Shown: positions 21,294 through 32,042, numbered from the stretch's first letter. The stretch: DNA of 64,000 nucleotides from Liopterus haemorrhoidalis (GCA_963971575.1 OZ020611.1:19132092-19196091); one strand, 5' to 3'. Numbers and translations: made by a program. Notes: generated by a model from the sequence alone, not told the origin.

Positions 21294-22165
21294 TTCTTTA
21301 ATTCCCCTAGGCCTTGCGGCGTTTAGGGTTTTAACTAGTTCATTGTGAAAAATAATCATAATAATAATAAAATAATTCATTTTATGATTTTCTTTCTTCT
21401 TCTTCTACATTCTGCCTCCGGTGTTCCTCTCTTTCTTCGTATTCTCTTTTCGGCTTCCGTCTCCGGTCTCCTTCCTTCTTGACTCCAGTTCTTCTTCCTC
21501 TCTTTCTTCACTTCTCTTCCATCTTTTCTTTCCTCCTCCTTTGCCTCTCTCTTCCTTCCTGTTTTCAGTTCTGTCTTACCTCTCCGCACTCCTTCCTTCT
21601 TTCCTCGAGTACTCTAACTCACTTTTCTCCCTTTCCTTCTTCACTTAACAGCTCCTTTATCTCTCCCTCCCATTTTGTCATCTTTCCATCTTTTTGTAAG
21701 ATGTTCCAAGGATTCTTCCTCCTCTCTACACATTCTGCATACCCTATCCTCTGGTTTTGCCCAATACCTATTACTCCGTTCTTCATTTCCGCATCTTAAT
21801 CTGGCAATCTTTCTAACTCTGCCCCCTGCCTTTCCTCTCCTCCCTTTCAAATATCTAGGTATTCCTACCGTCCTTATCTCTCTATACCTTTTCACATTCC
21901 TTGAATTGTCTATTCTTACTGTTCTTTCCTGCTCCTGTACCTCCTTGTTTCTCCTTTTCAATTCTTCTACTATGTTTCTTCCTCCATTTCTCTTCCGCTC
22001 AGCTTCCCTTATGTCCATCCCACATCTCCAATAGTACTCTTTCCTTGTTTCTCCCCATTCCGACAGTTTACTCTTTTGTTCTTCCTTCATTCTTTCTTCC
22101 CAGCATTCTCTTAATATCTTCCTTCTTTCGTCCCTCCTGATTTTCTCCTCATACTTCATACATAC
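21294..22165 (-). mobile_element. Non-LTR retrotransposon 3' end, purine-rich
   Basis: The 3' terminus on the minus strand is AACGCCGCAAGGCCTAGG (21308-21325). The same terminus and the same upstream protein occur at 52080-52765, so two copies of one family are present. The + strand looks T/C-rich because the element is strongly purine-biased on its coding strand. Confidence 0.75.
21641..22159 (-). pseudogene. C-terminal region of a non-LTR polyprotein
   Basis: 172 codons on the minus strand, highly Arg/Glu/Lys-rich. YREIRTVGIPRYLKGRRGKA, ARLRCGNEERSNRYW and CRMCREEEESLEHL match the C-terminal region of a class of arthropod non-LTR proteins: IxRFRxGNExRxxxYW followed by a CxxC...H zinc-binding-like motif. 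The reverse transcriptase is absent. The frame is open but has no start context of its own. Confidence 0.65.
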
Positions 22166-22221
22166 AAGTATCCATATTCATCTGCTATTATCCCGCTCAC
22201 AGTGCAAAACAACAGTTCGAT

Positions 22222-22246
22222 CAATTCACGAACAGTTCGTGAATTG
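22222..22246. repeat. 25-bp perfect palindrome
   Basis: CAATTCACGAAC, one A, then GTTCGTGAATTG: twelve paired bases with a single-base centre. It lies within unannotated intron sequence between a non-LTR fragment and P450 exon 4. Confidence 0.95.
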
Positions 22247-22479
22247 AACGTTCTGCTGATCACTGTGGCGGTGCGCGACTACTTAAGTGGATTTCAACAA
22301 AATTAAAGAAAAAAGAAAAAATAATTTTCTAATAATGTTAAACATAATTAATTACCTTGTATTCCTAAAAATTTGCCTCCCAAAATTCTGCCACCCCGGT
22401 GCGGTGTACCCCTTGAACCTTCAGGTTGCAACGGCCCTGTCTATATTTATCAATAATTTTAATTAATCTTTATTTTCAG

Positions 22480-22686
22480 ATTATGTAAAATAACACATAT
22501 TCGCACATACAAATTGTGGCTATGGTCTGACGTTCTTTTTAGTCATTCAAAATATAACGAGCAACAGGATAAAGCCCTACAAGCAGTACATCCAATGACA
22601 GACGAAGTCATAGAAATGAGAAAAGGAGAAATAAAAGTCAGAAAAGAACAAACTAATTTTGAAACAGGAGAACATTTAAAGAAGAG
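22480..22686 (+). CDS. Cytochrome P450 (CYP4 clan), visible exon 4 of 8
   Basis: Encodes 69 residues starting LCKITHIRTYKLWLWSDVLF, the helix F/F-G region (CYP4 proteins have xxRxxxPWLxxDxxF here), then helix G with KALQAVHPMTDEVIEMRKGE and the basic GEHLKKR end before helix H. Acceptor TATTTTCAG at 22479; donor AG|GTAAGA at 22687; phase 2 in and out. The split codon with exon 3 gives Glu. Confidence 0.9.
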
Positions 22687-22689
22687 GTA

Positions 22690-23600
22690 AGAGCAAAACC
22701 CAAACAGCAATAAAACTGCTACCTGGAATTCAACCATAGTTAGACATTCGCCCATAAAGTGGGCGAAATGGATCTTTTTTTTTTATAGAATATTAATGAA
22801 ATAAAGCGATGTTTTTGTTCTTAGATCACTACGCGGATATCCACGGATTATCCGCGTATAATAATTTAATATTTAGGTTTGGGTCACTAGCCGAAATTTT
22901 GGTTCGCGTAATTTCAGTAGTGGAACGTTGCTGCATGAATTAGTAATTCATGCAGCAAAAAGATAGATATTTTTATTATTAATAATTTATATTTACATTT
23001 TGTTTTAGAAAATAGTATATAATAACTTAACAATAATTATATAATTTTCGCCTTTCGGCAAAAAATCTACTCTCCTTCTCTTTTTATTGTTGTCTTTGAC
23101 ACTTTTCTTCAATTTCCTCTCTTTTGTTTTTCACTTGGAACACTTGAACAATTAGAAATTCATAAAAATTTACAATCTGGAATTCCCTTAATGAACGAAC
23201 AACCAATATTATACAATAGCCCCTTACTGAAAATTAGAATATAATAAAATCGGTCCTTTATCTGCTCTCAGCCCTAAATAATTTACCAGAATAACTATAT
23301 AATAGAAAGAAAATTTTTGTATTTGTTAGTTTGTAAGAAACTCTTGATAATGGCATAACAGCCGAAATACGGATCGAGTAAATAAAGAATTTGCGAAACT
23401 TAAGGGGGGAGGGTCTGATAACCACATTTTAAGCATATTTTTGTGATTTTTTTCAAATCTATGGTTAAATTTATTCATTTTAAAACTAAGTACATATATA
23501 AAGTATGTTTTGAAGAAGATACAAAAAAAATTTGAAGGCAAAATATGGCGAAATGAGCCAGCTGTGGCAAATCTCAGACTCCGGGAAAAAAATTAGATTT
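22690..23600. other. Intron 4, 5' part, with small repeat pieces
   Basis: GCGGATATCCACGGATTATC at 22831-22861 resembles the subterminal repeats of the hAT element at 30553-31598. TGCATGAATTAGTAATTCATGC at 22931-22952 is a hairpin. Nothing else was recognised. Confidence 0.45.
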
Positions 23601-23606
23601 TGCGGT

Positions 23607-23909
23607 GACCAGCATAACTCGTCACTGGATCATCTGAAATCAAAAATCCAAAAAGATTTTGTTAGTTTATGAGTTGCCGAGGTAACGACGTTGAGATATT
23701 TTTTTTCATGGTTTTTTTTTATTTAATAATCACAAATATACTCATTTTTAGGGGGAATTAATTTTTTTTTTGTCTTCTAAGTAACGCTAAAAACTTAAAA
23801 ATCATTTTAAAAATAAAAACTCAACGTCATTATCTCGGCAAACTCATAAACTAACAAAATCTTTTTGGATTTTTGATTTCAGATGATCCAGTGACGAGTT
23901 ATGCTGGTC
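23607..23909. repeat. Inverted repeat with 89-90 bp near-identical arms
   Basis: GACCAGCATAACTCGTCACT (23607) to GACGTTGAG (23695) is mirrored by CTCAACGTC (23820) to GAGTTATGCTGGTC (23909) with only a few mismatches. The spacer is about 125 bp, T-rich. Low divergence between the arms suggests a recent fold-back or MITE. No coding capacity. Confidence 0.9.
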
Positions 23910-24201
23910 AAAAATACGCCAGTCCGTCGGCCGTAATTTTTATCACGTCGATCACTGGCCTTTGTTTTGTTTTGGCCGAGTGGAAAGCCTGTTCAACTAA
24001 ATACGTCGAACTGTTGTTTACATGATTTCAAATGGGGTGTTGACAATTTCGTACAATGACTTGTCTATGGAATAATCTCTTGGTATTTAAGGGATGAATC
24101 CAATATCATCACGGATGCTGTCGGAATAATAGAAATTCGTTTGGTTTTAAAGTAAAAGATAATTTTTATAAAAATTATAGACGTGCAAGTTTTCCTTATC
24201 T

Positions 24202-24874
24202 GTTAGAGAAATTATCAATTATCAATGAAAACATATTCACTGAATAATAAAAAAGAGCAAATTAAAAATATTTATATTATATCTATTTAATGGGATAGAT
24301 AGGATAAACTTATTGTTAAATATAGACAGTTAAAGTTAAATATAATAATTGAGTCTAAGTGACGCAAAATCGAAAATATCAGAGATATACCTACACAAGT
24401 ATATATACTGAAACTTTGAAACTAGAACTAATTTTAAATGGCAGGTCTGTCTGTAATTTTCGATTTTGCGTCAGTTAGAGTTAATTATTATATTTTGTTT
24501 TAACTGTCTATATTTAACAATAGGTTTATCTATCCAATTAAATAGATATAAACATTTTTAATTTGCCCTTTTTAGTATACAGTGAATATGTACAGGGCGC
24601 ACACAAAGGGGGGGGGGGTCCAAGAGGTCCGGACCCCCCCCCCCCGTACTGTGAGAAGTGAGGACTTTTTTTTGCTTTTCACTTAAAATTTAGAAGTGAG
24701 GACCTTTTTTTTGCTCTTCACTTAAAATTTAGAAGGGAGGATCTTTTTTTTTTGCTCTTCACTTGAAATTGAAATTTTGCCCTGTGTTTATAAAATTATG
24801 TATAATTGGACCCCCCAAAGCCAAAAACCTGTGTGCGCCCCTGAATATGTATTCATTGATAATTGTCTCTTAAC
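24202..24874. mobile_element. Fold-back element interrupted by a hAT MITE
   Basis: The left arm (24202-24378) and the right arm (24456-24874) are inverted copies sharing ATTATCAATTATCAATG, TTAAATATAGACAGTTAAA and GACGCAAAATCGAAAAT. The right arm is split by the 250-bp hAT MITE at 24594-24843. It ends about 120 bases before P450 exon 5. Confidence 0.85.
24594..24843. mobile_element. hAT MITE, 250 bp, with perfect 8-bp target duplication
   Basis: The ends CAGGGCGCACACA and TGTGTGCGCCCCTG are inverted repeats. Both flanks are AATATGTA (24586-24593 and 24844-24851), an exact 8-bp duplication. Inside, GAAGTGAGGACCTTTTTTTT is repeated about three times with a period near 43 bp; related GTGAGGAC repeats occur in the hAT MITE at 32102-33468. 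It contains C and G runs at 24607-24650. Confidence 0.9.
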
Positions 24875-24996
24875 CACTTTTTTTCAGTTTTAGGTGCAAA
24901 TAACCCTCGTTACCGTGCGCCAATAATTTCAACAACAAACTATTATAAATATGGCTTTATCATGTATCAAATGTTAAAATTTACTCTTCTTTATAG

Positions 24997-25099
24997 ATCT
25001 GTTCTGCTAGATATACTTTTAGAAGCAACAGACAGCAACGGACAACGATCGCTGACGGATCAAGAAATCAAAGACGAAGTTGTAACCATGATGTTTGCG
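24997..25099 (+). CDS. Cytochrome P450 (CYP4 clan), visible exon 5 of 8
   Basis: Encodes RSVLLDILLEATDSNGQRSL and TDQEIKDEVVTMMFA, covering helix H, the loop and the start of helix I. CYP4 proteins have LLDxLL...EIxxEVDTFMFEG at this place. The 13-residue CYP4 signature here reads EVVTMMFAGQDTT across the exon 5/6 junction: the Glu that forms the covalent heme ester in many CYP4s is Ala. Acceptor TTCTTTATAG at 24996; donor GCG|GTAAGA at 25100; phase 2 in, phase 0 out. Confidence 0.9.
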
Positions 25100-25209
25100 G
25101 TAAGAAAAAAAAAAAAAAAATGAAAACTTCAATTCATGAATATCCTCGAAAATTGCAAGAATGTTCAATTATTATCATTCATAGTATTCATAACACTCTT
25201 ATTACGAGT

Positions 25210-25250
25210 TTCAAAATAAAATGAATAAAATAAAATAAAATAAATAATAT
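25210..25250. repeat. AAAAT-type microsatellite
   Basis: Imperfect run of AAAATAAAAT/AATAAAATA units shortly after exon 5. Confidence 0.7.
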
Positions 25251-25579
25251 ATACCTATATAATTGAATTTTTCTCAATTATTTTCTGCTGTAAGACTATA
25301 ACTTGTCTATATCGTTAAATTCAGAATAAAATTCTCTTTCAAATAAGCGAAAAATAATTGTGTGTTCCCATTTAAAATAAGAAAATCTCACAACGTATTT
25401 TGATAAACAGTGGTCGAAAAAAAAAATGCTTATCTCTTTGATAATTTCTTATAAAATGGTAATTGTCTAATTTAATTATCCTCGTAACTATTTTATGTAG
25501 TTCTCGAGATAGTAATGGTGGACAAATTAAAATGAACGACCCCTATAATTATACAAATTATATGAATTGTACTATATAA

Positions 25580-25633
25580 TTTTTATTTATTTTACATCGG
25601 CCTATTTCTGCAACGAGGCTAATCGCCGAAGTG
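25580..25633 (-). mobile_element. SINE fragment, 3' part
   Basis: The inverse reads GGCGATTAGCCTCGTTGCAG followed by AAATAGGCCGATGTAAAATA, identical in order to the 3' body of the SINE at 7509-7764. The tRNA head is absent. Confidence 0.85.
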
Positions 25634-25649
25634 TTATATAATAGAATTG

Positions 25650-26440
25650 GTGTTTTATTGGTTTTCGGTCGATATAAAAAAGCACAGTGTTTGTCAAATA
25701 TTTAAAATTTGTCTGCTGACTATCCACTATGTCAAATTAGAAAGGAGTAGATATCGCCGCGAACCGAGTACCATTTACACAGGACAGTTACAGTATAGCG
25801 GTAAATTTAAAATAAGTTACAACTAGGGCATGGGCGTAGTAACAGGGTTAGCAAGTGATTTTTTTAATATAAAAAAGGAATTGGTTAATAAGATATTGAA
25901 ATAAACAAGGCAGATAATACACTTATGTTATTTATACGACATAAATTCAGTATAATGAGATATGTGAAAAAATTTAAAAAATATTAATTTAAAAAAATTG
26001 TGTGTTATATAAAAAGAGAGATTTTGCTAAAAAAGTTTAAATACAGCAATAAAACAAACAATATATTTTCGGAGCTAAAGAATCATATTTAAGTATTTAT
26101 TATAAATAAAAATTAATAATATATGTATATATGAAGGTCTAAAAATGATATCAATAACTTGTTCTTTGGGCACTACCAGCTGGGCTGTGTTTTGGCCTCA
26201 CATTAGTCCTCTCTCTTGATCTGATAATTGTCAGGTATCAAAAAATAATAACATATGGCACCTAACCTAAAAAATATATAATTGCGTAAAAACAAATTAC
26301 ATAAATTCTCCATAAAATCTACGCCAAGAATGTAAATAAAAGTATAAATATATTAATAATAACAAAATATATCTTATAAATAATATATCTTTCGATGCAT
26401 ATACAATATTCTCGAATAATAATCTGTGCTCAAATACAAT
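25650..26440. other. Intron 5 stretch, nothing recognised
   Basis: AT-rich, no gene or clear repeat noticed. Confidence 0.4.
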
Positions 26441-26449
26441 GATATTATG

Positions 26450-27800
26450 AAATGGGCTTGTTTCTTAATTCAGCACTAAATCTAGCGCATAGAGCACAAA
26501 TCTAGCAAACCGTTTCTTAATTCAGCGTAAAATTCTAGCAGGCTGTTTCTTATTATGCCTGGGCTACACCTGCATATATCGTCGCTAAACTTCGGTTTAA
26601 CGTGACATACACGGTAATGTGGCCAGCTACTATCGGTTTGCGTTCACAATATTAGCAGTGCGCGACATTAGACACATGACGATAACTGAAGTGGCGGTTT
26701 TAGAGCGCACATCAAAGGAACTTAGCGCAGAGCGTAGTATGTTCTGTTGGCGCGTATTGTTGTTTATCCGGCATCATTTGAGGTTATGTTACACATATTT
26801 CGTTACAATTATTACCTTACCTAAATTGTGTCAAAATCAGGTAAGATTATGTTTGAATTTGTAAAATTAAATGTAAAAAATAATTTTACGATGCAGTTAT
26901 GATGGATATACACCATAATTTTATTTAATTTACAGCAAAATAAATATTGCGAAAACGCAGGTATGGCCACAAGTTGCGCTTTAGCACGATATCGATAGAT
27001 GCAGTTTACCACGAATTTATATAGCGCGCAATTATCGGCGAAGCTTATAACGCAAGTGTGGCCTAGGCATTACAGCACTAAATGTCCGCTAGGTACTTGC
27101 GCTAGACAACGAATCTAGCGGTTAATAAGGCTGCTAGCTGCTAGAGCTAGAGAGGTTAATATCATAATTTGACATTTGATGTAGTTTTCTCAATAGTTTT
27201 CTGCTGTTACGCCCCGTTTATCTCAAATTTGTATATATGGTATGACAATTCCTAACAATAATTTGGTATTGTACACGCTTCAATATAACGATACACTCAT
27301 GACGGTGTATGTCGATAAAGGAACATACAACATTATTTTCACCCTTTTTGTCTTTTTATACAGATTATATAAAAATTCTAAATCTTTAGTACAGTGTTCT
27401 TCATCACTTTCTTCTTCTGAACTTGATGATGATTGAAGAAGTCGTTTCATTACATAAAATGTCATCTTTACCATAGACAACTAATCTTTGCTATTATCTG
27501 TCTCATTTTGTAATACGTAACTAACAGGGGAAATTCATTTTTTATGTTGTGTATTGACAATACATTTATAATATTATCATAGTATTGGTTCTCACGGATA
27601 TGTCAAAGTCTGTTTACACCACAACAGTTACCAAAGTAACCAGATCTAGTTTCGTATTACAAATTGAGACGGATTATAACAACTACATAACCCCCTTGAA
27701 ACCTAGCAACAATATAGCAAGCCGTTTCTTTATTTTTGAAATTTTGTATTTAGCGCATTAATCTAGCATCACAGCGAGCATCTAGCGCTAGAAGTTAGCA
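26450..27800. mobile_element. Composite MITE-like region rich in CTAGCGCTA motifs
   Basis: The left side repeats CGTTTCTTAATTCAGC and ATCTAGCGC blocks (26460-26550). The right side has the inverse (AAGCCGTTTCTT, then AGCGCATTAATCTAGCAT at 27720-27770). It probably is one TIR element of about 1.3 kb with a second element (26563-27074) inside. A minus frame at 27480-27280 with a SSSSSEEESDEE acidic stretch resembles N-termini of some transposases but is not assignable. Confidence 0.5.
26563..27074. mobile_element. Nested TIR element, about 510 bp
   Basis: TGCCTGGGCTACACCTGC at the left is mirrored by GCAAGTGTGGCCTAGGCA at the right (27055-27073). TTA flanks both ends, which would fit a PIF/Harbinger-type 3-bp target. 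The subterminal part also pairs weakly (TATCGTCGC / GCGAAGCTTATA region). It sits inside the composite region 26450-27800. Confidence 0.65.
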
Positions 27801-27811
27801 CTAAATTGTTA

Positions 27812-28217
27812 CAGTCTGTTCCAAACGGTTAAGCGGAACTAAATGGGAATTTAGTTCTTTTAGGTTGTCATGAGAAGGGACCTTGCTTGGGATATTTCAT
27901 TTTTCACGTTGGGATGTCAAAATTTAAAATTCCAACAATGAAACCATGGAAATGAATGACATATGTCAAAATTAAATATTTTTTTAGATATTTTAATGAC
28001 AAAAAAATAAATAAATGGGAAATTTGTATTAAGAATGACACAAAAAATCAAAATATAAAGAAAATGACATTTTAAAATGATATTAACCGTAACCAAAAAA
28101 TGTTTATTGTAAGTATGATTTACAAAGCTTAAAAAAAACGGCCGAAAGGCACGATTTAAACGATGAAAGTAACTAGATTGCAAAATCTAGTTCCGCTTAA
28201 GCGTTTGGAACAGACTG
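27812..28217. mobile_element. MITE, 406 bp, TA target, about 30-bp TIRs
   Basis: CAGTCTGTTCCAAACGGTTA (27812) is mirrored at 28190-28217 (CGTTTGGAACAGACTG). TA flanks at 27810-27811 and 28218-28219. The same end opens the window at 1-38, so the family has several copies. Some of the small open frames here begin in the TIR and are not genes. Confidence 0.8.
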
Positions 28218-28523
28218 TAGCTGAATTTAGAAACATGCCCAATACAATGTACGACACTGAACATCTGGCAATTTGTAAAACTATTATCAAGGCTTGCAAA
28301 CCATTATATAAAAATCCAAATAAAAATCAAAATTTATCCTATTTAATACGGTCAACAATCCATTTTATTCAACGTTATAATAATTATTTTTTAATTCGTC
28401 ATCTTTCTTAAAAATTTCTGTTTTATGAAATTTAAATTTAGGACAAACTTTTTTCTCGAATGACCGATACTGTACCCTCGCCAAAATATTCGAACTCTAC
28501 AAAATTGTTGCATTCTCTTTCAG

Positions 28524-28592
28524 GGCCAGGATACTACTAGTGTATCAATGGGATTCGTCCTTAGTTTACTAGGATTAAAAGAAGAAGTACAG
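28524..28592 (+). CDS. Cytochrome P450 (CYP4 clan), visible exon 6 of 8
   Basis: A 69-nt exon encoding GQDTTSVSMGFVLSLLGLKE and EVQ, the central helix I with the oxygen-activating (A)GxDTT motif. Acceptor TCTCTTTCAG at 28523; donor CAG|GTAAGG at 28593; phase 0 on both sides. Too short to be called by length, but frame, splice sites and motif all agree. Confidence 0.9.
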
Positions 28593-28599
28593 GTAAGGG

Positions 28600-29270
28600 T
28601 AAAGACACTAAACTCCAAATGCAATTCAATAATAATAATAGGGAAATAAATTTAAGATCATAGCGCCGCGGTGTTGTATTTTGGAACGTAGGTAAAGGGT
28701 ACCTGATGTTATTGTTACATAGCTGTGAAAGTGAAATTATAGGAATAAATATTTTTGCACCCCCTTAATTTCCAAAGATTTAATGGAAAATACAGCAACT
28801 TTTAAATGAATTTAATCTTATGTCAATTATGTACCTTATCAAATATTTGCACTTGATCTATTTCAGATCAATCATTAGACGGATAACTATTACTGAATAA
28901 ATACTTCGAATTACACGCTGTACTAATCAGAAATGATTGATGTGCTTTTAATAAAATTTTCGTGGATTTTCTGTTTTATTCATGCAACTATTATAATTCC
29001 TTCGTATTCAGTAACTTTCAAAGAGAAAAAGTGCATCAAAACAATCTGTCGGTATCAAAAAGCATAAATCCAAAGTTTTTCTTGGGTATCAGTGTCAAAC
29101 TAAGCTCTGCTTTGAATGAAATATTACTCTATTTTATTCCTTCGGGGGAATATTTGCTCATAGTTCGATGAAAAAGTTTTATGAACTAATAAGCTCACAT
29201 TCTACAAGTTACTATTGCATTCAGAGACGGCCCTAGGACAAAGAAACAGGAGAGGCAATCAAAGTATAAA
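28600..29270. other. Intron 6 stretch with one small shared block
   Basis: TTTAAGATCATAGCGCCGCG at 28651 resembles TTTTAAGATCGTAGCGCCAC at 34086, a small dispersed family. CAGAGACGGCCCTAGG near 29222 looks like a hAT end. No gene seen. Confidence 0.4.
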
Positions 29271-29273
29271 TAA

Positions 29274-29900
29274 AAAAATCAGCTGTGGCCACCACAGGAC
29301 CGACCGCCATCATAAAGTTCTTATATAAAATAATATATTTATTTAGCAGCAGAGAAGAAATAACTTGGCCTAATATTTTCTTGGCGAGATATTATTTATC
29401 ATGACCATGGAATCGTTACATATAAGTATGAAAAAATTGAGACAAAAAAAATTTCGAAAAATTTACAAAAATTATTCGATTTTCGTTTTTATCAAAAAAC
29501 GTCTCAAATAAAAGTTATTAATTATTGCTTTTATAGCAACTTTTGTTCAATAAATTTTTTCGAAATATTTTTCTGTTGTGAAATATTCACAAAAATCTTA
29601 AAATCGACACGAGTAAACTCCCATTTTTAGTCAACCGATTTTTACCAAAAGTTTATCAACTCGTGCCATTGATAGCAGAAGCTTAAATATAAAGTTTCAT
29701 AAAAATCTTTTCAGCCGAATTTGCTCTGCACGTGTACACAGACGGACAGACAGACGGACAGACAGACCGACAGACATCATGCTAAAAATAGTCGAAACGT
29801 TATGTAGGGACCTCAATTCGTGGAGATCCATCGAAATCTCGAAATGTCAAAATCGGTATGATTACAATACCTCCCTTATATATGTTGGCGGTCGGTAAAA
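29274..29900 (+). repeat. Dispersed repeat family B, near-complete copy
   Basis: Starts AATCAGCTGTGGCCACCACA and runs through AACTTGGCCTAATATTTTCT, CATGACCATGGAA and GACACGAGTAAACTCCC to GCCGAATTTGCTCTGCACGT, an ACAGACGG microsatellite (29740-29775), and the end block GGTATGATTACAATACCTCC before TATATATG. With 54463-55118 it defines the full length of about 630-650 bp. No coding capacity. Confidence 0.85.
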
Positions 29901-29904
29901 ATAC

Positions 29905-30545
29905 AAGAGATTATCAGTTAGACAATTTAGTTTTCATATTGAAGATTGTTCAGATCAACCATGTGATATTTAGACTGCGTAGGCGTAAACAGCCTTTGAT
30001 GCAATGCGTAATTTTTTTTTAACTAACTATACATACAGTTTTGTGGTCGAAATCGGTTGTAAAAATGTAGAATTGTCGAAATCGGTGCTACCTAATGTTA
30101 AAATTAAAACCGGCAGTGGCACTGAACTTTTTAACTATACACCATTCTTTGTAACAATTTTAAGTTTGACACGGCAAAACAAACATATTTAATATTTTAA
30201 TTATCTTGGGGCAAGCTCATAATCATTTACTTAATTCTACAACAAAATTTGATGTTTATGAAAAGAGTGCAACATACCACCCAGATACTGAGTCAGAGCG
30301 AGAAATATCATTAGTAGTACGTAGTTGCATATGCTAGTAGTGCTACTAACATTTAGTAAAGAATTTTTTTTTTTTTTTTTAACACAAATTCAATTATCTT
30401 ATTTTTACTTATATTACGTAAAATACGTCAAAGTATATATTTACTTTTATCGATATTTAGATTTTCAGTTATTATTGTGTCTCAGTAATTGCAACCGCAC
30501 TAAATAAAAATAATTGTAAATACTGTGAAATCATTCACATTTCAA
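29905..30545. other. Intron 6 stretch, nothing recognised
   Basis: AT-rich with a T-run at 30367-30380. No motif or repeat assigned. Confidence 0.4.
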
Positions 30546-30552
30546 TAATTGG

Positions 30553-31598
30553 TAGAGCCCTGCAAATCCGTGGATATCCGCGGATTACCCGCGGATATTC
30601 GCCATTTTTCTGCGGATGCGGATAAATTATCATTTAAATCGTGCGGATGCGGATTATATATCATATCCGTTTATCCACAATATCCGCGTGAACATAAAAT
30701 CATCGGTTGGACGCCTGTTCCTATGGAAGACGCGTTTAGAACCCCAAAAATGTATTGCTGGCATTTGTATTGTGTTTATGACTAGAGTGAAATAATAATA
30801 CGTTACGGCACTTTTAACTTTTTTTACTCTACCCATAAAGACCTACTTTACGCTTCCTTAAATGGTTAAATATAGTAAAGTTATAAACAACAGTCGTAGA
30901 TACAACAATTTCTTTAGATTTATTGCGTTTATTAAAAATAATTATGCGTCGCCTTATTTTGCATTTTTAGAAATATTAGTAAAAATTAACCATGGTAATT
31001 TGCCACATTTAAAAACATAGAAGCTCATATCAAATTGAAATCGTCATATAACTTTCATATTTTAATAATAGAATAAATTTAAGAATTTAGTTTTATTATT
31101 AAGAAATTATTTTTTTAAATTTGCTGATATTATAGGACTTTACGTGTTATTTATTGGTCATAAATGTGATAAATTAATCTGTTTAATTATCTCTAAATAC
31201 CGCTGCTCTAAAATAATAGTGAGATGTTTTAAAAAACTAAATTTTTGAGATATTACTGTTTAAAGTTTTACATTTTATATAAATGTTTAAGAGTCGAATA
31301 ATTCTAATTTCCATCTTTCTTTTTTAATCTATATAATCTCAATACGAAGTTAGATAGAAAACATATTTCTGGACCAAGTAATATTAATGTGATAAAAATA
31401 AAATAATTTTAGTAGTGTTTTAAAACAGCGATATGCCAAATAAGGCGAAACATGTTAGATATTTCCAAACAGACAGCAAATCCTGTGCGTATTGTGCGGA
31501 TGCGGATTTTATATTTACAAAGGCTGCGGATGCGGATCTTGTCTATACGGATGTGGATCGGATGCGGATACAGAAAAACGTATCCGCGCAGGGTTCTA
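30553..31598. mobile_element. hAT element, non-autonomous, GCGGAT subterminal repeats
   Basis: Ends TAGAGCCCTGC and GCAGGGTTCTA are inverted repeats; flanks ATAATTGG (30545-30552) and GTAATTGG (31599-31606) match at 7 of 8. Many GCGGATGCGGAT and ATCCGCGGAT motifs cluster within about 150 bp of each end, as in hAT elements where the transposase binds subterminal repeats. The 0.7-kb middle is AT-rich and without transposase. Confidence 0.85.
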
Positions 31599-31873
31599 GT
31601 AATTGGCACGTACTTGGCAAGATGCAGTACTTGTGCCATAGTGTAGCTAATTTCACAGCTTTAGGCAATGTCTTCACAGCTTTGGGCTATTATCTACCTA
31701 ATTGCACAAATCAGCAAAGGTAGCAGCTGATTTTAAAAATGCTAATTTATTATAGAGAAAATGCGCCTCTCAAGATGCATTAAAACAAGTTCAAAGAATG
31801 ATTGTGTCCAAAACCAATTCATAATCTTTGCAAAGAATTTTTAAGATTATATATTTTTAATATATTTTTACAG

Positions 31874-32042
31874 AATAAAGCTTACGAAGAAATTCACGAA
31901 ATATTTGGAGACTGTGCCAGAACAGCTACTTACGAAGATTTACAGAAGATGGAATATTTGGAAAGAGTTATCCAAGAAACATGGAGACTTTATCCACCCA
32001 TTCCATTAATAGGACGACAACCAACACATGATGTTCCTTTAG
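31874..32042 (+). CDS. Cytochrome P450 (CYP4 clan), visible exon 7 of 8
   Basis: Encodes NKAYEEIHEIFGDCARTATY, then EDLQKMEYLERVIQETWRLY and PPIPLIGRQPTHDVPL. This covers helices J, J' and K, with the invariant E-x-x-R as ETWR and the following RLYPPIP. Acceptor TTTTTACAG at 31873; donor TTAG|GTAATA at 32043; phase 0 in, phase 1 out. The ExxR pair stabilises the heme core with the meander. Confidence 0.95.

Noticed and set aside
21421..22140. Several open frames on the + strand, rich in Ser, Phe, Leu and Pro
   Set aside because: They are shadows of the purine-rich minus-strand non-LTR coding region; the minus frames carry recognisable motifs, the + frames none.
27280..27480. Acidic Ser-rich frame as a host gene exon
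   Set aside because: No splice sites or family match; it sits inside a composite MITE region and may be a transposase remnant.
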